A stretch of DNA of 64,000 bases from Muribaculaceae bacterium Isolate-110 (HZI) (GCA_003762875.1 RIBL01000008.1:52481-116480), one strand, 5' to 3'. Counted from the first letter of the stretch, positions 34,203-44,114 are shown. Numbers and translations are program-made. Notes: generated from the letters alone by a model not told the origin.

Positions 34203-34766
34203 CTATTTATTATTGTAGTCGCACATGGCGCGTTGCATGCCGGCGAGGCAGAAGGTCTTGATGGCGTCGACTGCGACGGGGATGCGTTGGGTGAGGCCTT
34301 CACATTCCTGTTCGGTGAACTGGCCGAGTACATAGTCTATCTGTCCTCCACGCGGGAAGTCGTTGCCGATGCCGAAGCGAAGACGGGGATAGGCTTGTGT
34401 GCCGAGCATCTGTGCGATGTTTTTGAGTCCGTTATGTCCGGCGTCGCTGCCTGAGCCTTTCAGGCGTATGGCTCCGAAGGGTAGGGCGCAGTCGTCGACG
34501 AGCACGAGGATGTTGTCGATGTCGATGTTTTCTTTTTCTTTCCAGTATCTCACGGCGTTGCCCGAGAGGTTCATGTAGGTTGAGGGTTTGAGTATGGTGA
34601 GCTGGGCGTTTTTGACGCGTGCATGTGCGATGTCGCCGTATCGTTCGGTTGAGAATGTGGCTCCGCAACTGTCGGCGAGTGCGTCGGCTATCATGAAGCC
34701 GGCGTTGTGGCGGGTGCATTCATATTCGGGTCCGATGTTGCCGAGACCTACGATGAGATATTTCAT
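34203..34766 (-). CDS. pth: peptidyl-tRNA hydrolase
   Basis: The protein has 187 residues from ATG 34766 ([12 protein letters not shown]). Family signatures are the active-site region [19 protein letters not shown] with the catalytic His, [10 protein letters not shown] and [14 protein letters not shown]. It recycles peptidyl-tRNA dropped by ribosomes. It is downstream of L25 (rplY), a common pairing; palindromic element C separates them. Confidence 0.96.
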   Translation of the reverse strand: MKYLIVGLGNIGPEYECTRHNAGFMIADALADSCGATFSTERYGDIAHARVKNAQLTILKPSTYMNLSGNAVRYWKEKENIDIDNILVLVDDCALPFGAIRLKGSGSDAGHNGLKNIAQMLGTQAYPRLRFGIGNDFPRGGQIDYVLGQFTEQECEGLTQRIPVAVDAIKTFCLAGMQRAMCDYNNK

Positions 34767-34786
34767 TGTGGTGGAGTGGGGGATAG

Positions 34787-34870
34787 AAAAGGACAAAAGT
34801 CTCAAAAGAAACAAAAGTTTTTTCCGGAACCGAACAAAACCTTGTGTTTCTTTTGAAACTTTTGTGTCCT
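34787..34870. repeat. AnAAG palindromic element C (short form)
   Basis: Left arm words are GAC, TCTC and AAAC with AAAAG joints (34787-34823); the right arm is 34836-34870. Word order is the alternative one, with GAC before the TC word. Arms differ by a two-base indel. Confidence 0.8.
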
Positions 34871-34912
34871 GAAAAAAAGTATGAAAACTTTTTTACGCTT
34901 TAAATTCTGATA

Positions 34913-35560
34913 TTATTTAGCGTTTGCCTGGGCACCACGGGCAGCACGTGTGAGCTGTACGGCGCAGACAACGGCGTTCTTGGCGTTGACGAGTTCGAGA
35001 CCGTCGAAGTGGAGGTCGCCGATCTGGAGGGTCTTGCCGAGGCCGAGTGAGTCAACGTTGATGACAACGCGCTCGGGGATTTCGGTGTAGATGGCTTTAA
35101 CCTTGATCTTCTTCATCGAGAGGTTGAGCTTACCACCGGCCTTCACACCTTCGGCGTGACCTTCGAGCTTGACGGGCACTTCGATGGTGACGGGCTTCTT
35201 GTCAGATACCTCGAGGAGGTCGATGTGGAGGATGTTGTCCTTAACGGGGTGGAACTGGATGTCCTTGATCACGGCGTTGCGTGTCTCGCCGTTTACATTG
35301 AGCTCGATAGCGAAGATGTCGGGGGTATAGATGAGCTTGCGCACGTCGTCGGTCTTAACCACGAGGTCGGTGGTGATGAGGCCCTTGCCGTTGCCGATCT
35401 CTACGATTTTCTCACCGGTCTTGAGTGTGCCGGCATAGGGGAGGTCAATTACTGCACCGCCGTTGAGCACAACGGGGATGAGGTTGGATTTGCGCAGGTT
35501 TTTGGCTGCTTTCTTGCCAAGGTCGGTACGGGGCTCGGCGTTGAGCTGGAATGTCTTCAT
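34913..35560 (-). CDS. rplY: 50S ribosomal protein L25, CTC form
   Basis: The 215-residue protein has an N-terminal 5S rRNA-binding L25 domain (LNAEPRTDLGKKAAKNLRKSNLIPVVLNGG) and a C-terminal TL5/CTC beta domain (EVPVKLEGHAEGVKAGGKL). It ends in a short Ala/Arg tail. It starts from ATG 35560 with a promoter at 35654-35684, giving a leader of about 90 bases. Confidence 0.95.
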   Translation of the reverse strand: MKTFQLNAEPRTDLGKKAAKNLRKSNLIPVVLNGGAVIDLPYAGTLKTGEKIVEIGNGKGLITTDLVVKTDDVRKLIYTPDIFAIELNVNGETRNAVIKDIQFHPVKDNILHIDLLEVSDKKPVTIEVPVKLEGHAEGVKAGGKLNLSMKKIKVKAIYTEIPERVVINVDSLGLGKTLQIGDLHFDGLELVNAKNAVVCAVQLTRAARGAQANAK

Positions 35561-35653
35561 TCTGATTGTTTTTTAATAGTTGTGTTACTCAAAATTAAGT
35601 GTTGTTGTTTGCTCCTTAATTTCCCATCACACGGGGGATGCTAAAAAGCGGTG

Positions 35654-35684
35654 CAAAGGTAGTAAAAAATTTTGTTATTAACAA
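35654..35684 (-). promoter_or_regulatory. promoter of rplY
   Basis: On the minus strand TTG (35682-35684), 20 bases, TACCTTTG (35654-35661). Confidence 0.7.
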
Positions 35685-35763
35685 TAAGGTATTTTCGGAA
35701 AATTTGCTTAATTTTGAGGCTTAAACAATAGATTTTATCAACTTATCATCATCTATACATACC

Positions 35764-37290
35764 ATGTTAAGACCTGAAGACAAAGAGCAACTTGCTCAAA
35801 AAGGTATCAGCGAGGCTGAGGCCGAGGCCCAGCTCGCGCGTTTCGTAACCGGATTTCCCTATCTGAAAATCAAGGATACAGCCCGTGTTGACGCGGGTAT
35901 TTTTCGTCTGACCGACGATGAGGCAGCGGCCGCTCTTGACCGCTGGCACGAATATCTTAGCCATGGCGGCGAAGTGTGTAAGTTTGTGCCCGCATCTGGT
36001 GCGGCTTCACGTATGTTCAAGGCTCTCTTCGAGTATGTCGACGGCGGCACCGATGAGCTTAAGGAGGGTACGCCCGTGGCTCAGCTCATTGCCGGTATCG
36101 ACAAACTGCCTTTCCTGCCCGAGCTTGACGAGGCTTGCGGCCGTCTTTACGGCAAGGGCTACGGCGAGCTGCTCAAGGAGGGACGCAACCGTGATGTCAT
36201 AGCTGCTATCGTCAATGCCGACGGCATGAACTATGGCGGTCTGCCCAAGGGTCTGCTTAAGTTTCACTCATATCCCGAAGGGTCGCGTACTCCTGTGGAG
36301 GAGCATCTGACCGAGGGCGCGCAGACCGCGGCCAACTCCAAGGGCGAGGTGCATCTTCACTTCACCGTTTCGGCCAATCACCGCGCGCTTTTCCAGGCCA
36401 AGCTCGATGAGGTGATACCTCAGGCCGAGGCCCGCACCGGCAAGAAGTTTTTTGTGTCGATGAGCGAGCAGAAGCCTTCGACCGACACTATCGCCGCCAA
36501 TCCTGACAACACTCCTTTCCGCGAGGATGGCCATCTGCTGTTCCGTCCCGGCGGTCACGGCGCGCTCATACAGAATCTCAATGACATAGAGAGTGCGGTG
36601 GTGTTTATCAAAAACATCGACAATGTGGTGCCCGACGCGCGGCGCGGCGACACTATTAAATATAAGGAGATACTCGGCGGTCTGCTGCTGGAAATCCATG
36701 ACCAGATAGAGGAGGACCTCATAGCTCTGGAGGAGAAAGTTTACACCGCTTCCGATCTCAAGGGAATGGTGGAATATATGCGCACTGTGCTCAATATCGA
36801 TGACCCGCGTCTTGACGACATGGCCGATGATGAGCTGGTAGAGTATATTAAGGGTAAGCTCAACCGCCCGCTGCGTGTGTGTGGCATGGTGCGTAACGAG
36901 GGCGAGCCCGGCGGCGGTCCGTTTATTGCTGTCAATCCCGACGGCTCCGCTTCGCCTCAGATACTCGAGAGCAATCAGGTGGACCCCTCCAATGAGGATT
37001 ACAAGAAGATGATGGCTACGGCCACTCACTTCAATCCGGTCGACCTGGTGTGCTACATCAAGGATGTGCACGGCAAGAAGTTTGACCTTCCGTCGTATGT
37101 CGACCCGGCCACGGGCTTTATTTCGTCGAAGTCGAGCCATGGCAAGGAGCTCCGCGCCATGGAGCTGCCCGGACTCTGGAACGGCGCGATGAGCGACTGG
37201 AATACGGTGTTTGTCGAAGTGCCGATCTCGACGTTCAATCCCGTCAAGACAGTCAATGACCTGTTGCGTCCGGCCCATCAGATTTCGTAG
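35764..37290 (+). CDS. DUF4301 family protein
   Basis: The 508-residue cytoplasmic protein matches the Bacteroidota DUF4301 pattern: LAQKGISEAEAEAQLARFVTGFPYLKI, CKFVPASGAASRMFKALFEYVDGG, KGLLKFHSYPEG and LFRPGGHGALIQNLNDIESAVVFIKNIDNVVPD. The ASGAASRMFK loop and the overall shape recall nucleotidyltransferase-like folds, but this is only an impression and no function is established that I know of. A TAATTTTG box is at 35709-35716, without a clear -33 element. Confidence 0.8.
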   Translation: MLRPEDKEQLAQKGISEAEAEAQLARFVTGFPYLKIKDTARVDAGIFRLTDDEAAAALDRWHEYLSHGGEVCKFVPASGAASRMFKALFEYVDGGTDELKEGTPVAQLIAGIDKLPFLPELDEACGRLYGKGYGELLKEGRNRDVIAAIVNADGMNYGGLPKGLLKFHSYPEGSRTPVEEHLTEGAQTAANSKGEVHLHFTVSANHRALFQAKLDEVIPQAEARTGKKFFVSMSEQKPSTDTIAANPDNTPFREDGHLLFRPGGHGALIQNLNDIESAVVFIKNIDNVVPDARRGDTIKYKEILGGLLLEIHDQIEEDLIALEEKVYTASDLKGMVEYMRTVLNIDDPRLDDMADDELVEYIKGKLNRPLRVCGMVRNEGEPGGGPFIAVNPDGSASPQILESNQVDPSNEDYKKMMATATHFNPVDLVCYIKDVHGKKFDLPSYVDPATGFISSKSSHGKELRAMELPGLWNGAMSDWNTVFVEVPISTFNPVKTVNDLLRPAHQIS

Positions 37291-37430
37291 TCCTCAATTG
37301 TTCGATAAAAGATTTTATAGCCCGGATGGGTCGGGTGTATGGTCAGCCATGCTCCCGCCCCCCTTACCCGGGTGAAATTCATTTAAAAATCATCTAACTT
37401 CTCGCTCCTCTTCATTGTTATACATCTACT

Positions 37431-38507
37431 ATGAGCAAGAGAGATGATATTATAAAAATCTGGCAGGAGAGTTTCAACGACTCGCGCGCATATGTGTCGA
37501 TGTATTTCGACCGGGTATATCGTGACGATGAGGCTGTGGTGCTGACTGATCCGCAGGGTGTTACGGTGAGCAGTCTGCTGTTGCAGCGTTACAGCATGGC
37601 GTTTCAGGACGTCGAGTTGCCGGTGAGTTATATAGCCGGAGCGGCTACACGCCGTGCCCAGCGGGGCAAGGGCTATATGTCGCAACTTATGGGCATGGCT
37701 CTTGAGGCGTCAGCCGCGAGGGGCGATGTGATATGCGCGCTCATACCGTCGCGCAGTGCGTTGTATTATTTCTACCGCCGGTTTGGTTTCTCAACCGTTT
37801 TCTACACCAAGGAGCAGCGGTTTACGGCTCTGCATTCGTTTCCTGTCGAGGGTGACTATCATGAGATGGAGCACACTGCGGCCGATGACGTATGGGAGGC
37901 GTTTGACCGTTTTCAGCACATGCGTGAGTGTAACATATTACATTCTCGGCGCGATTTTGACAACATACAGGCCGACCTGGAGTGTGACAACGGTGACTTT
38001 GTGGTCATCGGAGCCGATGACGAGGACCGAGGGCCGCGCATAGTGTCGATGGCCTGGGCCGTGAAGCGTGACGACCTGCTGCTTGTCACCGATGTGATGG
38101 GCGAGGATGATGACTCGCGCACGGCGGCTCTGAGAGCTTTGCGCAAGCGTTATCCCGGGGTGCCGTTTCTGTTGCTTGGCCGTCCGACCGACACTATGGG
38201 AGGACGCCTGATGCCGCGCGGCATGGCCCGTGTGGTCAATGCAGGTCTGCTGCTCGAGGCTGTGGCCCGCAAGCATCCGCAGTGGGAGTCGCGCATACGT
38301 GTCACTGACCGTCTGTTGCCCGAGGTCAATTCGCATGTCTATATCGTGAAGGGAGGCAAGTGTACGGTCGATGACGCCTATAAGGGGCGGCTTGACCTCG
38401 ATGTGCCGGTTGATGTGCTGGCCGATATCGCTTTCTCATCGACTGAAATCGGCGATGTGATGCGTTTCCCGTCCGTGAGACCCATGATCAGCCTCATGCT
38501 TGATTAA
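37431..38507 (+). CDS. Eis-like GNAT acetyltransferase with C-terminal extension
   Basis: The 358-residue protein carries a GNAT core with the acetyl-CoA loop in RRAQRGKGYMSQLMGMALEAS and the following ALIPSRSALYYFYRRFGFS. The C-terminal half matches the two-domain arrangement (GNAT plus sterol-carrier-like) of Eis-type enzymes. Acceptor unknown. The REP-like element 38508-38560 starts on the base after its stop codon. Confidence 0.78.
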   Translation: MSKRDDIIKIWQESFNDSRAYVSMYFDRVYRDDEAVVLTDPQGVTVSSLLLQRYSMAFQDVELPVSYIAGAATRRAQRGKGYMSQLMGMALEASAARGDVICALIPSRSALYYFYRRFGFSTVFYTKEQRFTALHSFPVEGDYHEMEHTAADDVWEAFDRFQHMRECNILHSRRDFDNIQADLECDNGDFVVIGADDEDRGPRIVSMAWAVKRDDLLLVTDVMGEDDDSRTAALRALRKRYPGVPFLLLGRPTDTMGGRLMPRGMARVVNAGLLLEAVARKHPQWESRIRVTDRLLPEVNSHVYIVKGGKCTVDDAYKGRLDLDVPVDVLADIAFSSTEIGDVMRFPSVRPMISLMLD

Positions 38508-38560
38508 TTTTGCCCGAGGGGCAAAAGGTTATGAGGTTATTTTCGGACTTGCGTCCGAAA
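38508..38560. repeat. REP-like hairpin/AGGTTAT unit 4
   Basis: TTTTGCCC GAG GGGCAAAA is followed by AGGTTATGAGGTTAT, then a second hairpin TTTCGGAC TTGC GTCCGAAA. Both stems are perfect and differ in sequence. Confidence 0.85.
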
Positions 38561-38636
38561 TGGGCCGGGCTGTAAGTTTATCATTGCCGGAAGTCTTGTC
38601 ATGGACTGAACTTTTGAATAACTGTAAAAAAAGATT

Positions 38637-39239
38637 ATGATAATCAATTCTGCACGTTTCACTATATCCAACGCTACCCACACCAAGTGTCCGGGTGAGA
38701 TGCGTCATGAGTATGCGTTTATCGGACGCAGTAATGTGGGCAAGTCATCGCTCATCAATATGCTGACGGGCCGCAGCAAACTGGCCAAAACGTCGTCTAC
38801 GCCCGGAAAGACTCTGCTTATAAATCATTTTCTTGTCAATGAGGAGTGGTATATAGTCGATCTGCCGGGTTATGGTTTCGCTCTTCGCGGCAAGCAGCAG
38901 CGCGAGCAGCTCGAGAAGATGATACGCGGATATATACTCGGACGCGAGCAGATGACCAACCTGTTTGTGCTCATCGACTCACGCCATGAGCCGATGAAGA
39001 TTGACCTTGAGTTTTTCGACTGGCTCGGTGAGAACGGTGTGCCGTTTGCGATAGTGTTTACCAAGCTCGACAAGCTGGGCAATGATGCGGGTCGCCGCAA
39101 TGTGGAGAAGTATTGCAACCGTCTCTTGCAGACGTGGGAGGAACTGCCTCCGATATTTCTGACATCGAGTGAAACGGGCCGAGGCCGCGATGAACTGCTC
39201 GACTACATAGAGCAGCTCAACAAGCTCCCTCTGGAATAG
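38637..39239 (+). CDS. engB: ribosome biogenesis GTP-binding protein YsxC/EngB
   Basis: The 200-residue GTPase has G1 [15 protein letters not shown]2 [15 protein letters not shown]3 DLPGYGFA, G4 TKLDK and G5 TSSETGRG. It assists assembly of the 50S subunit. Start ATG 38637 begins [15 protein letters not shown], as in relatives. It converges with the GH51 gene across palindromic element D. Confidence 0.95.
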   Translation: MIINSARFTISNATHTKCPGEMRHEYAFIGRSNVGKSSLINMLTGRSKLAKTSSTPGKTLLINHFLVNEEWYIVDLPGYGFALRGKQQREQLEKMIRGYILGREQMTNLFVLIDSRHEPMKIDLEFFDWLGENGVPFAIVFTKLDKLGNDAGRRNVEKYCNRLLQTWEELPPIFLTSSETGRGRDELLDYIEQLNKLPLE

Positions 39240-39407
39240 ATACAAAAGTTTCAAAAGGACAGAAGAAACATAAGTTTTTTCAGGAATAAACGACAGGAGT
39301 TACAGGAGTTAAATTAATAATCTCCTGTAACTCCTGTCGTTTAATTTGTCAGAGCCTTTAATTCAAAAAAACTTATGTTTCTTCTGACCTTTTGAAACTT
39401 TTGTATC
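39238..39407. repeat. AnAAG palindromic element D
   Basis: Arms 39238-39280 and 39365-39407 match with one mismatch; words are GATAC, TTTC, GAC and AAAC. The inner inverted repeat GACAGGAGTTACAGGAG (about 39292-39338) has an extra T matched by an extra A in its partner compared with element B, a compensatory insertion. It lies between convergent genes and its left end overlaps the engB stop codon. Confidence 0.9.
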
Positions 39408-39418
39408 TATTCTGTATC

Positions 39419-40960
39419 TTAGAGGGCGAATGTGATTGTGACAATGCTTTTGGCGGGCAGGGTCATTTTGATGGCGTTTTTGCCGGACTTGGCTCCGTCA
39501 AAGGGGCGCAATGTGACTTTTTCGGGCTGTCCGAAGTCGTTGTAGTCGTCAATCGAGGCGGCCGAGAGTATGGAGCCTTGGATGTCGCGGGCCTTGCCGT
39601 CGGTTGGTATCTCTACCTCCATGGGTGTGTCGAGGCTGAGGTTGGTGAGCGAGACGGCTATGCGTCCGTCCTTCTGCGAGGCTGTGGCCTGGAGCATGTC
39701 GATGTGGCGGTTGTCACGCACACGCATACTTGAAGTGGCCACGTCGAGAGGTATCGGTGTGGCACCCTGGTGAGGGGTGTACATCTTAAATACGTAATAG
39801 GTCGGTGTGAGCACCATTTTGTCGCCACGGGTGAGTACCATCGACTGGAGCACGTTGGCCACCTGGGCGATGTTGGCCATCTTCACGCGGTCGGCATGAC
39901 GCTGGAATACGTTGAGCGAGAGAGCGGCCACCATGGCGTCGCGCATGGTGTTTTGCTGATAGAGATGTCCGGGATTGGTTCCTGGCTCCACGTCCCACCA
40001 TGTGCCCCATTCGTCAACGAGCAGACCGATACGTTTCTTGGCGTCGTATTTGTCCATTATGGCGGCATGCTTCTCGATTACGGGTTCGATTTCGAGACAT
40101 TTGCCCATAGTCCAGTAATAATCTTCGGGAGTGAAGTCGGTGGCCGAGCCTTTTGAACCGTTCCATCCGGCCACAGTGTAGTAGTGGAGCGAAATTCCGT
40201 CCATATGGGAGTGGGCGTTTTTCATCACGACGTCGGTCCAGTCGTAATCATAGTCGCTTGCGCCCGAGGCTATCTTATAGAGTCTATTGTCTGAAAAGTT
40301 GCGGCAGTAAGTCTGGTAGCGGCGATAGACGTTGGCATAATAGTCGGGGGTAAAGTTGCCTCCGCATCCCCAGCTTTCGTTGCCTACTCCGAGATATTTG
40401 AGTTTCCAGGGCTTCTCGCGTCCGTTCTCTTTGCGCAGACGTGCCATGGGTCCTTCAGCCGCTGTGATATATTCGACCCACTGAGCGAGTTCTTCGACCG
40501 AGCCGCTTCCCACGTTGCCACTCAGATAGGGCTCGCATCCGATCAATTCGCAGAGGTTGAAAAACTCGTGTGTTCCGAATGAATTGTCCTCGACAGTGCC
40601 GCCCCAGTTGTTGTTGACCTGTGTCGGGCGGTCTTTGGCCGGACCTATGCCGTCGCGCCAGTGATATTCGTCGGCAAAGCATCCTCCGGGCCATCGCATT
40701 ACGGGCACTTTGAGATCGCGCAGGGCCTGGAGCACGTCGTTACGGTAGCCTGAAGTGTTGGGGATAGGTGAGTCGGGGCCTACCCACAGGCCTCCGTATA
40801 TGCATGAGCCAAGGTGTTCGGCAAACTGGCCGTATATCTCCGGCATGATAACAGTCTTGGGATTGATGTCGGACATTCGCATCGTAACAGTGTCGGCATT
40901 GGCTGCGGTCGGTGCTATTAGTCCGATTGTCAGCATGATAGCGTGAATGGATGATTTCAT
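39419..40960 (-). CDS. alpha-L-arabinofuranosidase (GH51), secreted
   Basis: The 513-residue protein has a signal peptide ([22 protein letters not shown]). The (beta/alpha)8 barrel shows the acid/base Glu in [16 protein letters not shown] and the nucleophile Glu in [18 protein letters not shown]-terminal beta-sandwich follows. It removes arabinose side chains from arabinan or arabinoxylan, and fits the pectin-active genes at the start of the window although far from them. A TATCTTTG box lies at 40989-40996, without a clear -33 element. Confidence 0.92.
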   Translation of the reverse strand: MKSSIHAIMLTIGLIAPTAANADTVTMRMSDINPKTVIMPEIYGQFAEHLGSCIYGGLWVGPDSPIPNTSGYRNDVLQALRDLKVPVMRWPGGCFADEYHWRDGIGPAKDRPTQVNNNWGGTVEDNSFGTHEFFNLCELIGCEPYLSGNVGSGSVEELAQWVEYITAAEGPMARLRKENGREKPWKLKYLGVGNESWGCGGNFTPDYYANVYRRYQTYCRNFSDNRLYKIASGASDYDYDWTDVVMKNAHSHMDGISLHYYTVAGWNGSKGSATDFTPEDYYWTMGKCLEIEPVIEKHAAIMDKYDAKKRIGLLVDEWGTWWDVEPGTNPGHLYQQNTMRDAMVAALSLNVFQRHADRVKMANIAQVANVLQSMVLTRGDKMVLTPTYYVFKMYTPHQGATPIPLDVATSSMRVRDNRHIDMLQATASQKDGRIAVSLTNLSLDTPMEVEIPTDGKARDIQGSILSAASIDDYNDFGQPEKVTLRPFDGAKSGKNAIKMTLPAKSIVTITFAL

Positions 40961-41197
40961 AAGATTATGATTGGTGTTATGTTTTTCACAAAGATACGAA
41001 ATATTATCAGATATTGGTCATCAGAAGTAATATATAATTTTTAGGAAATTTTAACAAGTGTGTCAAATTGTAATTTTTACAAGGTGAATAAATAAAATAA
41101 TACGGGAATTTTTTCACATAATCGGGTGATAATTAATAATTGTAAGTAACGTCGAGCTATTCATTAGATTAAATAAGTGTGAAAAATTTTACGTGAA

Positions 41198-41229
41198 TTT
41201 GGAATTTTGGAATAGTTATTATAATTTTG
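41198..41229 (+). promoter_or_regulatory. orphan consensus promoter
   Basis: TTTG (41198-41201), exactly 20 bases, TAATTTTG (41222-41229). It points right, but the next gene on that strand is more than 6 kb away. Confidence 0.6.
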
Positions 41230-41232
41230 TGG

Positions 41233-41385
41233 GTGTAAGAAACTTCTACAATTACAAGATATAACACAAAAATCCACTGACGTTAAGTACTATGTGTAAG
41301 CTGCGTAGGGGGGCCGCGAGGTCGTCCTACGCTATTTATATGTATAGAGGGTGTTTGATAATATTTGTTATTAAACACCCTCTTG
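41233..41385 (+). ncRNA. candidate noncoding RNA
   Basis: A transcript from the orphan promoter would start near 41233, form a GC-rich hairpin at 41303-41332 and reach the 15-bp hairpin at 41347-41382 (GAGGGTGTTTGATAA against TTATTAAACACCCTC, one G-T pair). The T-run after it is weak. The second hairpin could instead be the terminator of the minus-strand DUF6056 gene. Confidence 0.35.
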
Positions 41386-41418
41386 TATGTTGAAGGCGTG
41401 AGTACTTGTGGTGACCTC

Positions 41419-43044
41419 TTAGTCAGGCCCGATTTTCACCTCTTTGATGCGTGGAGTGAGAAATGGATATTCTTTTATTACGAGCCAGCGTCGCCCGTCA
41501 AGCTCAAGGATGGCAAGGTCGGAGGTCTCATAGCTGTTCATTCTGTATCGGTCCATGTAGGGCATCAGTATCCGTTCAATGAAATTGAGTTTGTCAGGAT
41601 TGACGGGATGCAATATCAGTGTGGCCTTGGCGGGTATTGGCCGGCCGGTGATGTCGACCCATGTGGAATGTGTGTCGGGGTCAATCAGATGGTTTGTCCG
41701 AGTAGTATCAGCGTTTGTCAGCATGCTGTATATGGCTCGTGTGAGTATGATTGCACCCGGTGTGCCTCCGTAGTATGACACGACATATTTTGAGCCGTAG
41801 AGCAGAGGGCTGTACATTGCTTTTGTTATGGTCGACGAGTATCGTGAGGTGTAGCTGTTGCCATAGATATTGTCGGACGTGATGATGGTGTCGCCGGCGA
41901 TTATCTGACGGCGCATATCTTCGAATGAGGCGAAGTTGGCCTTGGTGTGCGGGATGACTGCTATGAATGATATTGCCATGGCCAGGCCGCACGATAGCGA
42001 TGAAATCTTCACGGCATGTGACGAGAAGAAACGGCATGTGGCTGAAAGAAGCAGTATGAGGGCAAAGAATTCGGTCGGAAATCGTGAATGGCCCATGGTG
42101 TGACCCGCCATTACGATGAAGGCAAATGACACCACCCATGCGGTGATGATGATTGAGTGGCTTTTGATGAAGTCACGTGCCTCGGTTTTTGTCACATGCC
42201 GCGACACTTTGAGTAAGACGGCCATAATGACGAGCAGAAAGGCTATGCGGATATTTGTCATCGACGACAGTGAGGAGAATATGGACATGAGTGATGAATG
42301 CAGGGAGAAGTCACCGCTGTGGCCTATTATGAATCGATAGAGATTGAACGGAGTGAGGCATATAAGCATTGTGCCGGCCAGCAGGCCCGATAGCATGGCT
42401 ATACGCTGCGCATTGAGTTTGTCGCGTTGGAGCACGATGAAGTGGAGGGCGCACCCGGCACTGAGCCCTGTGGTGAACCCTTCGTTGGTCCAGCCTGTGA
42501 GAAAGCCGAATGCAAACCATAACGGAAGGCTCCACAAGGGGGTGACGCAGGTGGTGTCGGACGTAATGGAACGGTAGAATACAAGTATTATAATCGCGAC
42601 AAACAGGTAGTTGCATGCTCCGGCCATCCACAGGCACGCTTCAAAGACTCCCGGAATGGCAAACCATATGAGGGCGGCGGCAAGCAGTGTTACAGGCAGA
42701 CGCAGTCTTTTGTCGGGAGTGGCTACGGCGGCAAGGAGATAGCAGAGCAGGATGAATCCGACAGTGGAGAAGATGTTGAAGGTACCTTTGCCGGTGATGT
42801 CGGTGAAGAGGGCCACAAACATGTGGGGCACTATGCGGGCTACTCCGGCAAAATTGTCGGTATAGAAGCTCATGAATCCGGGCCAGGGATTTACATTGCG
42901 TATTTCTTCAGGCGAGTTGATGAAGTGGTAGTTGTAGTCATCAGCGTGCAGAGGGGTGAAATGTGATACAATAAAGAAGCCGATGGCAATAAGCAGGAGC
43001 AGGGTAAGAAAGGTAAATGTGTTATCAGTCAGGCGCGTTTTCAT
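41419..43044 (-). CDS. polytopic membrane protein, DUF6056-like
   Basis: The 541-residue protein has roughly ten to eleven hydrophobic helices through residue 400 and a soluble C-terminal part. The early motif HFTPLHADDYNYHFINSPEE, with paired Asp after the first helix, is typical of DUF6056 and of GT-C-type glycosyltransferases. It may move or attach sugars at the membrane. Its ATG overlaps the stop of the capA-like gene by one base (TAATG), so the two are coupled. Function unknown. Confidence 0.7.
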   Translation of the reverse strand: MKTRLTDNTFTFLTLLLLIAIGFFIVSHFTPLHADDYNYHFINSPEEIRNVNPWPGFMSFYTDNFAGVARIVPHMFVALFTDITGKGTFNIFSTVGFILLCYLLAAVATPDKRLRLPVTLLAAALIWFAIPGVFEACLWMAGACNYLFVAIIILVFYRSITSDTTCVTPLWSLPLWFAFGFLTGWTNEGFTTGLSAGCALHFIVLQRDKLNAQRIAMLSGLLAGTMLICLTPFNLYRFIIGHSGDFSLHSSLMSIFSSLSSMTNIRIAFLLVIMAVLLKVSRHVTKTEARDFIKSHSIIITAWVVSFAFIVMAGHTMGHSRFPTEFFALILLLSATCRFFSSHAVKISSLSCGLAMAISFIAVIPHTKANFASFEDMRRQIIAGDTIITSDNIYGNSYTSRYSSTITKAMYSPLLYGSKYVVSYYGGTPGAIILTRAIYSMLTNADTTRTNHLIDPDTHSTWVDITGRPIPAKATLILHPVNPDKLNFIERILMPYMDRYRMNSYETSDLAILELDGRRWLVIKEYPFLTPRIKEVKIGPD

Positions 43045-44114
43045 TATCTTGGTGATATGGCTGTGGTGTCGAGAGGCACGTTGATGTTGTGGCGGTCAAA
43101 GATGGCGCGTGCGTTGCGCACGAAAGCGTCGCGACGTGAGTGCATCGAGTGGTGCAGACTGTCGCTTTCGCTTGGAAGCAGTCTGAAGTTGTCGCCACGG
43201 TTGACAGGCGGCTCAACGAAGACCATGCGGTAGGAGGCCGACTTGATTTCGGCCCGGCCATCGGTATCGCGACCGAGCACTACGCGTACCATGGCTCCGC
43301 CGCGGGTGTCGGTGGTGCGCATGGCCGAGATAAAGTTGCCGAGCGAGTAGACCGTTAGCACGGGTCGGCCTGTGTGTTTGCTTTCGGTCAGTTCCATGGG
43401 CTGGATTACATGGGGGTGTCCGCCGATAATCATTTCCACTCCGAGCGAGTCGAGATAGGCTGCCAGTGACCGCTGTGCTTTGTTTGGAAGGAGACGGTAT
43501 TCGTCGCCCCAGTGGATGCATGCCACTATCAGCTCGGCCCCTTGGCTGCGGGCTTGCTCGACGTCGCGGGCCATGAGGCCGCGGTCGATGTAGTCGATTT
43601 CGATAGGAGAGCGTTTCTCGATGCCGTTGGTGCCGTAGGTGTAGTTGAGAAATGCTATTCTGAATCCGTTGATGTGGCGGATGAAGGGCATATGTTCGTG
43701 GCGGTGGGCCGCGTCGCGATATACGCCCAGCCATGGCACGCCCATGGCTTCAAAGGTCGAGATGGTGCGCAGGACTCCGCGGTCATGTCGGTCGAGTATG
43801 TGGTTGTTGGCCGAGAGCATGAGGTCAAAGCCGGCGTCGGTCAGGGCCGTTACATAGTTGTCGTGGGCGCAAAACATCGGGTAGCCCGAGTAGGGCGGCC
43901 CTCCCAACGGGGTCTCGAGATTGACCACGGCGTAATCGGCCGAACTGATATATGGCTCGAGGGCTGTGAAGTAGGGAGAGTAGTCGAGCGAGCCGTCAGG
44001 GCGTCGGGCTGCGTCAATCTGGCGTTGATGCTGCATGGCGTCACCGACAAATAGGAGCTCGGCCCGGTCGGCGGGAATGAGCAGCGAGCATAATATCAGT
44101 AGTATCTCAGTCAT
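43044..44114 (-). CDS. CapA family metallophosphatase-fold protein
   Basis: The 356-residue protein has the PGA_cap pattern: LLFVGDAMQHQRQ, YAVVNLETPLGG, LMLSANNHILDRHDRGV, CIHWGDEYRLLP and GGHPHVIQPMEL, which supply the metal-binding Asp, Asn and His residues. The N-terminus is a short signal or anchor (EILLILCSLLIPADRA). CapA proteins are linked to poly-gamma-glutamate or capsule, but many have unknown roles. It shares an operon with the DUF6056 gene. Confidence 0.82.
   Translation of the reverse strand: MTEILLILCSLLIPADRAELLFVGDAMQHQRQIDAARRPDGSLDYSPYFTALEPYISSADYAVVNLETPLGGPPYSGYPMFCAHDNYVTALTDAGFDLMLSANNHILDRHDRGVLRTISTFEAMGVPWLGVYRDAAHRHEHMPFIRHINGFRIAFLNYTYGTNGIEKRSPIEIDYIDRGLMARDVEQARSQGAELIVACIHWGDEYRLLPNKAQRSLAAYLDSLGVEMIIGGHPHVIQPMELTESKHTGRPVLTVYSLGNFISAMRTTDTRGGAMVRVVLGRDTDGRAEIKSASYRMVFVEPPVNRGDNFRLLPSESDSLHHSMHSRRDAFVRNARAIFDRHNINVPLDTTAISPR

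Larger units (their letters stand above)
40961..41418. other. AT-rich 458-base gap with an orphan promoter and two hairpins
   Basis: No conserved gene is seen. The gap carries the GH51 upstream region, a plus-strand promoter at 41198-41229, a hairpin at 41303-41332 (GCGTAGG/CCTACGC) and a hairpin at 41347-41382. A 33-residue frame (41292-41393) starting MCKLRRGAARSSYA runs through both hairpins but has no support. Confidence 0.6.

Noticed and set aside
36268..37278. Minus-strand frame of 336 codons opposite the DUF4301 gene
   Set aside because: Exact shadow of a conserved gene, with no recognisable motif and no promoter.
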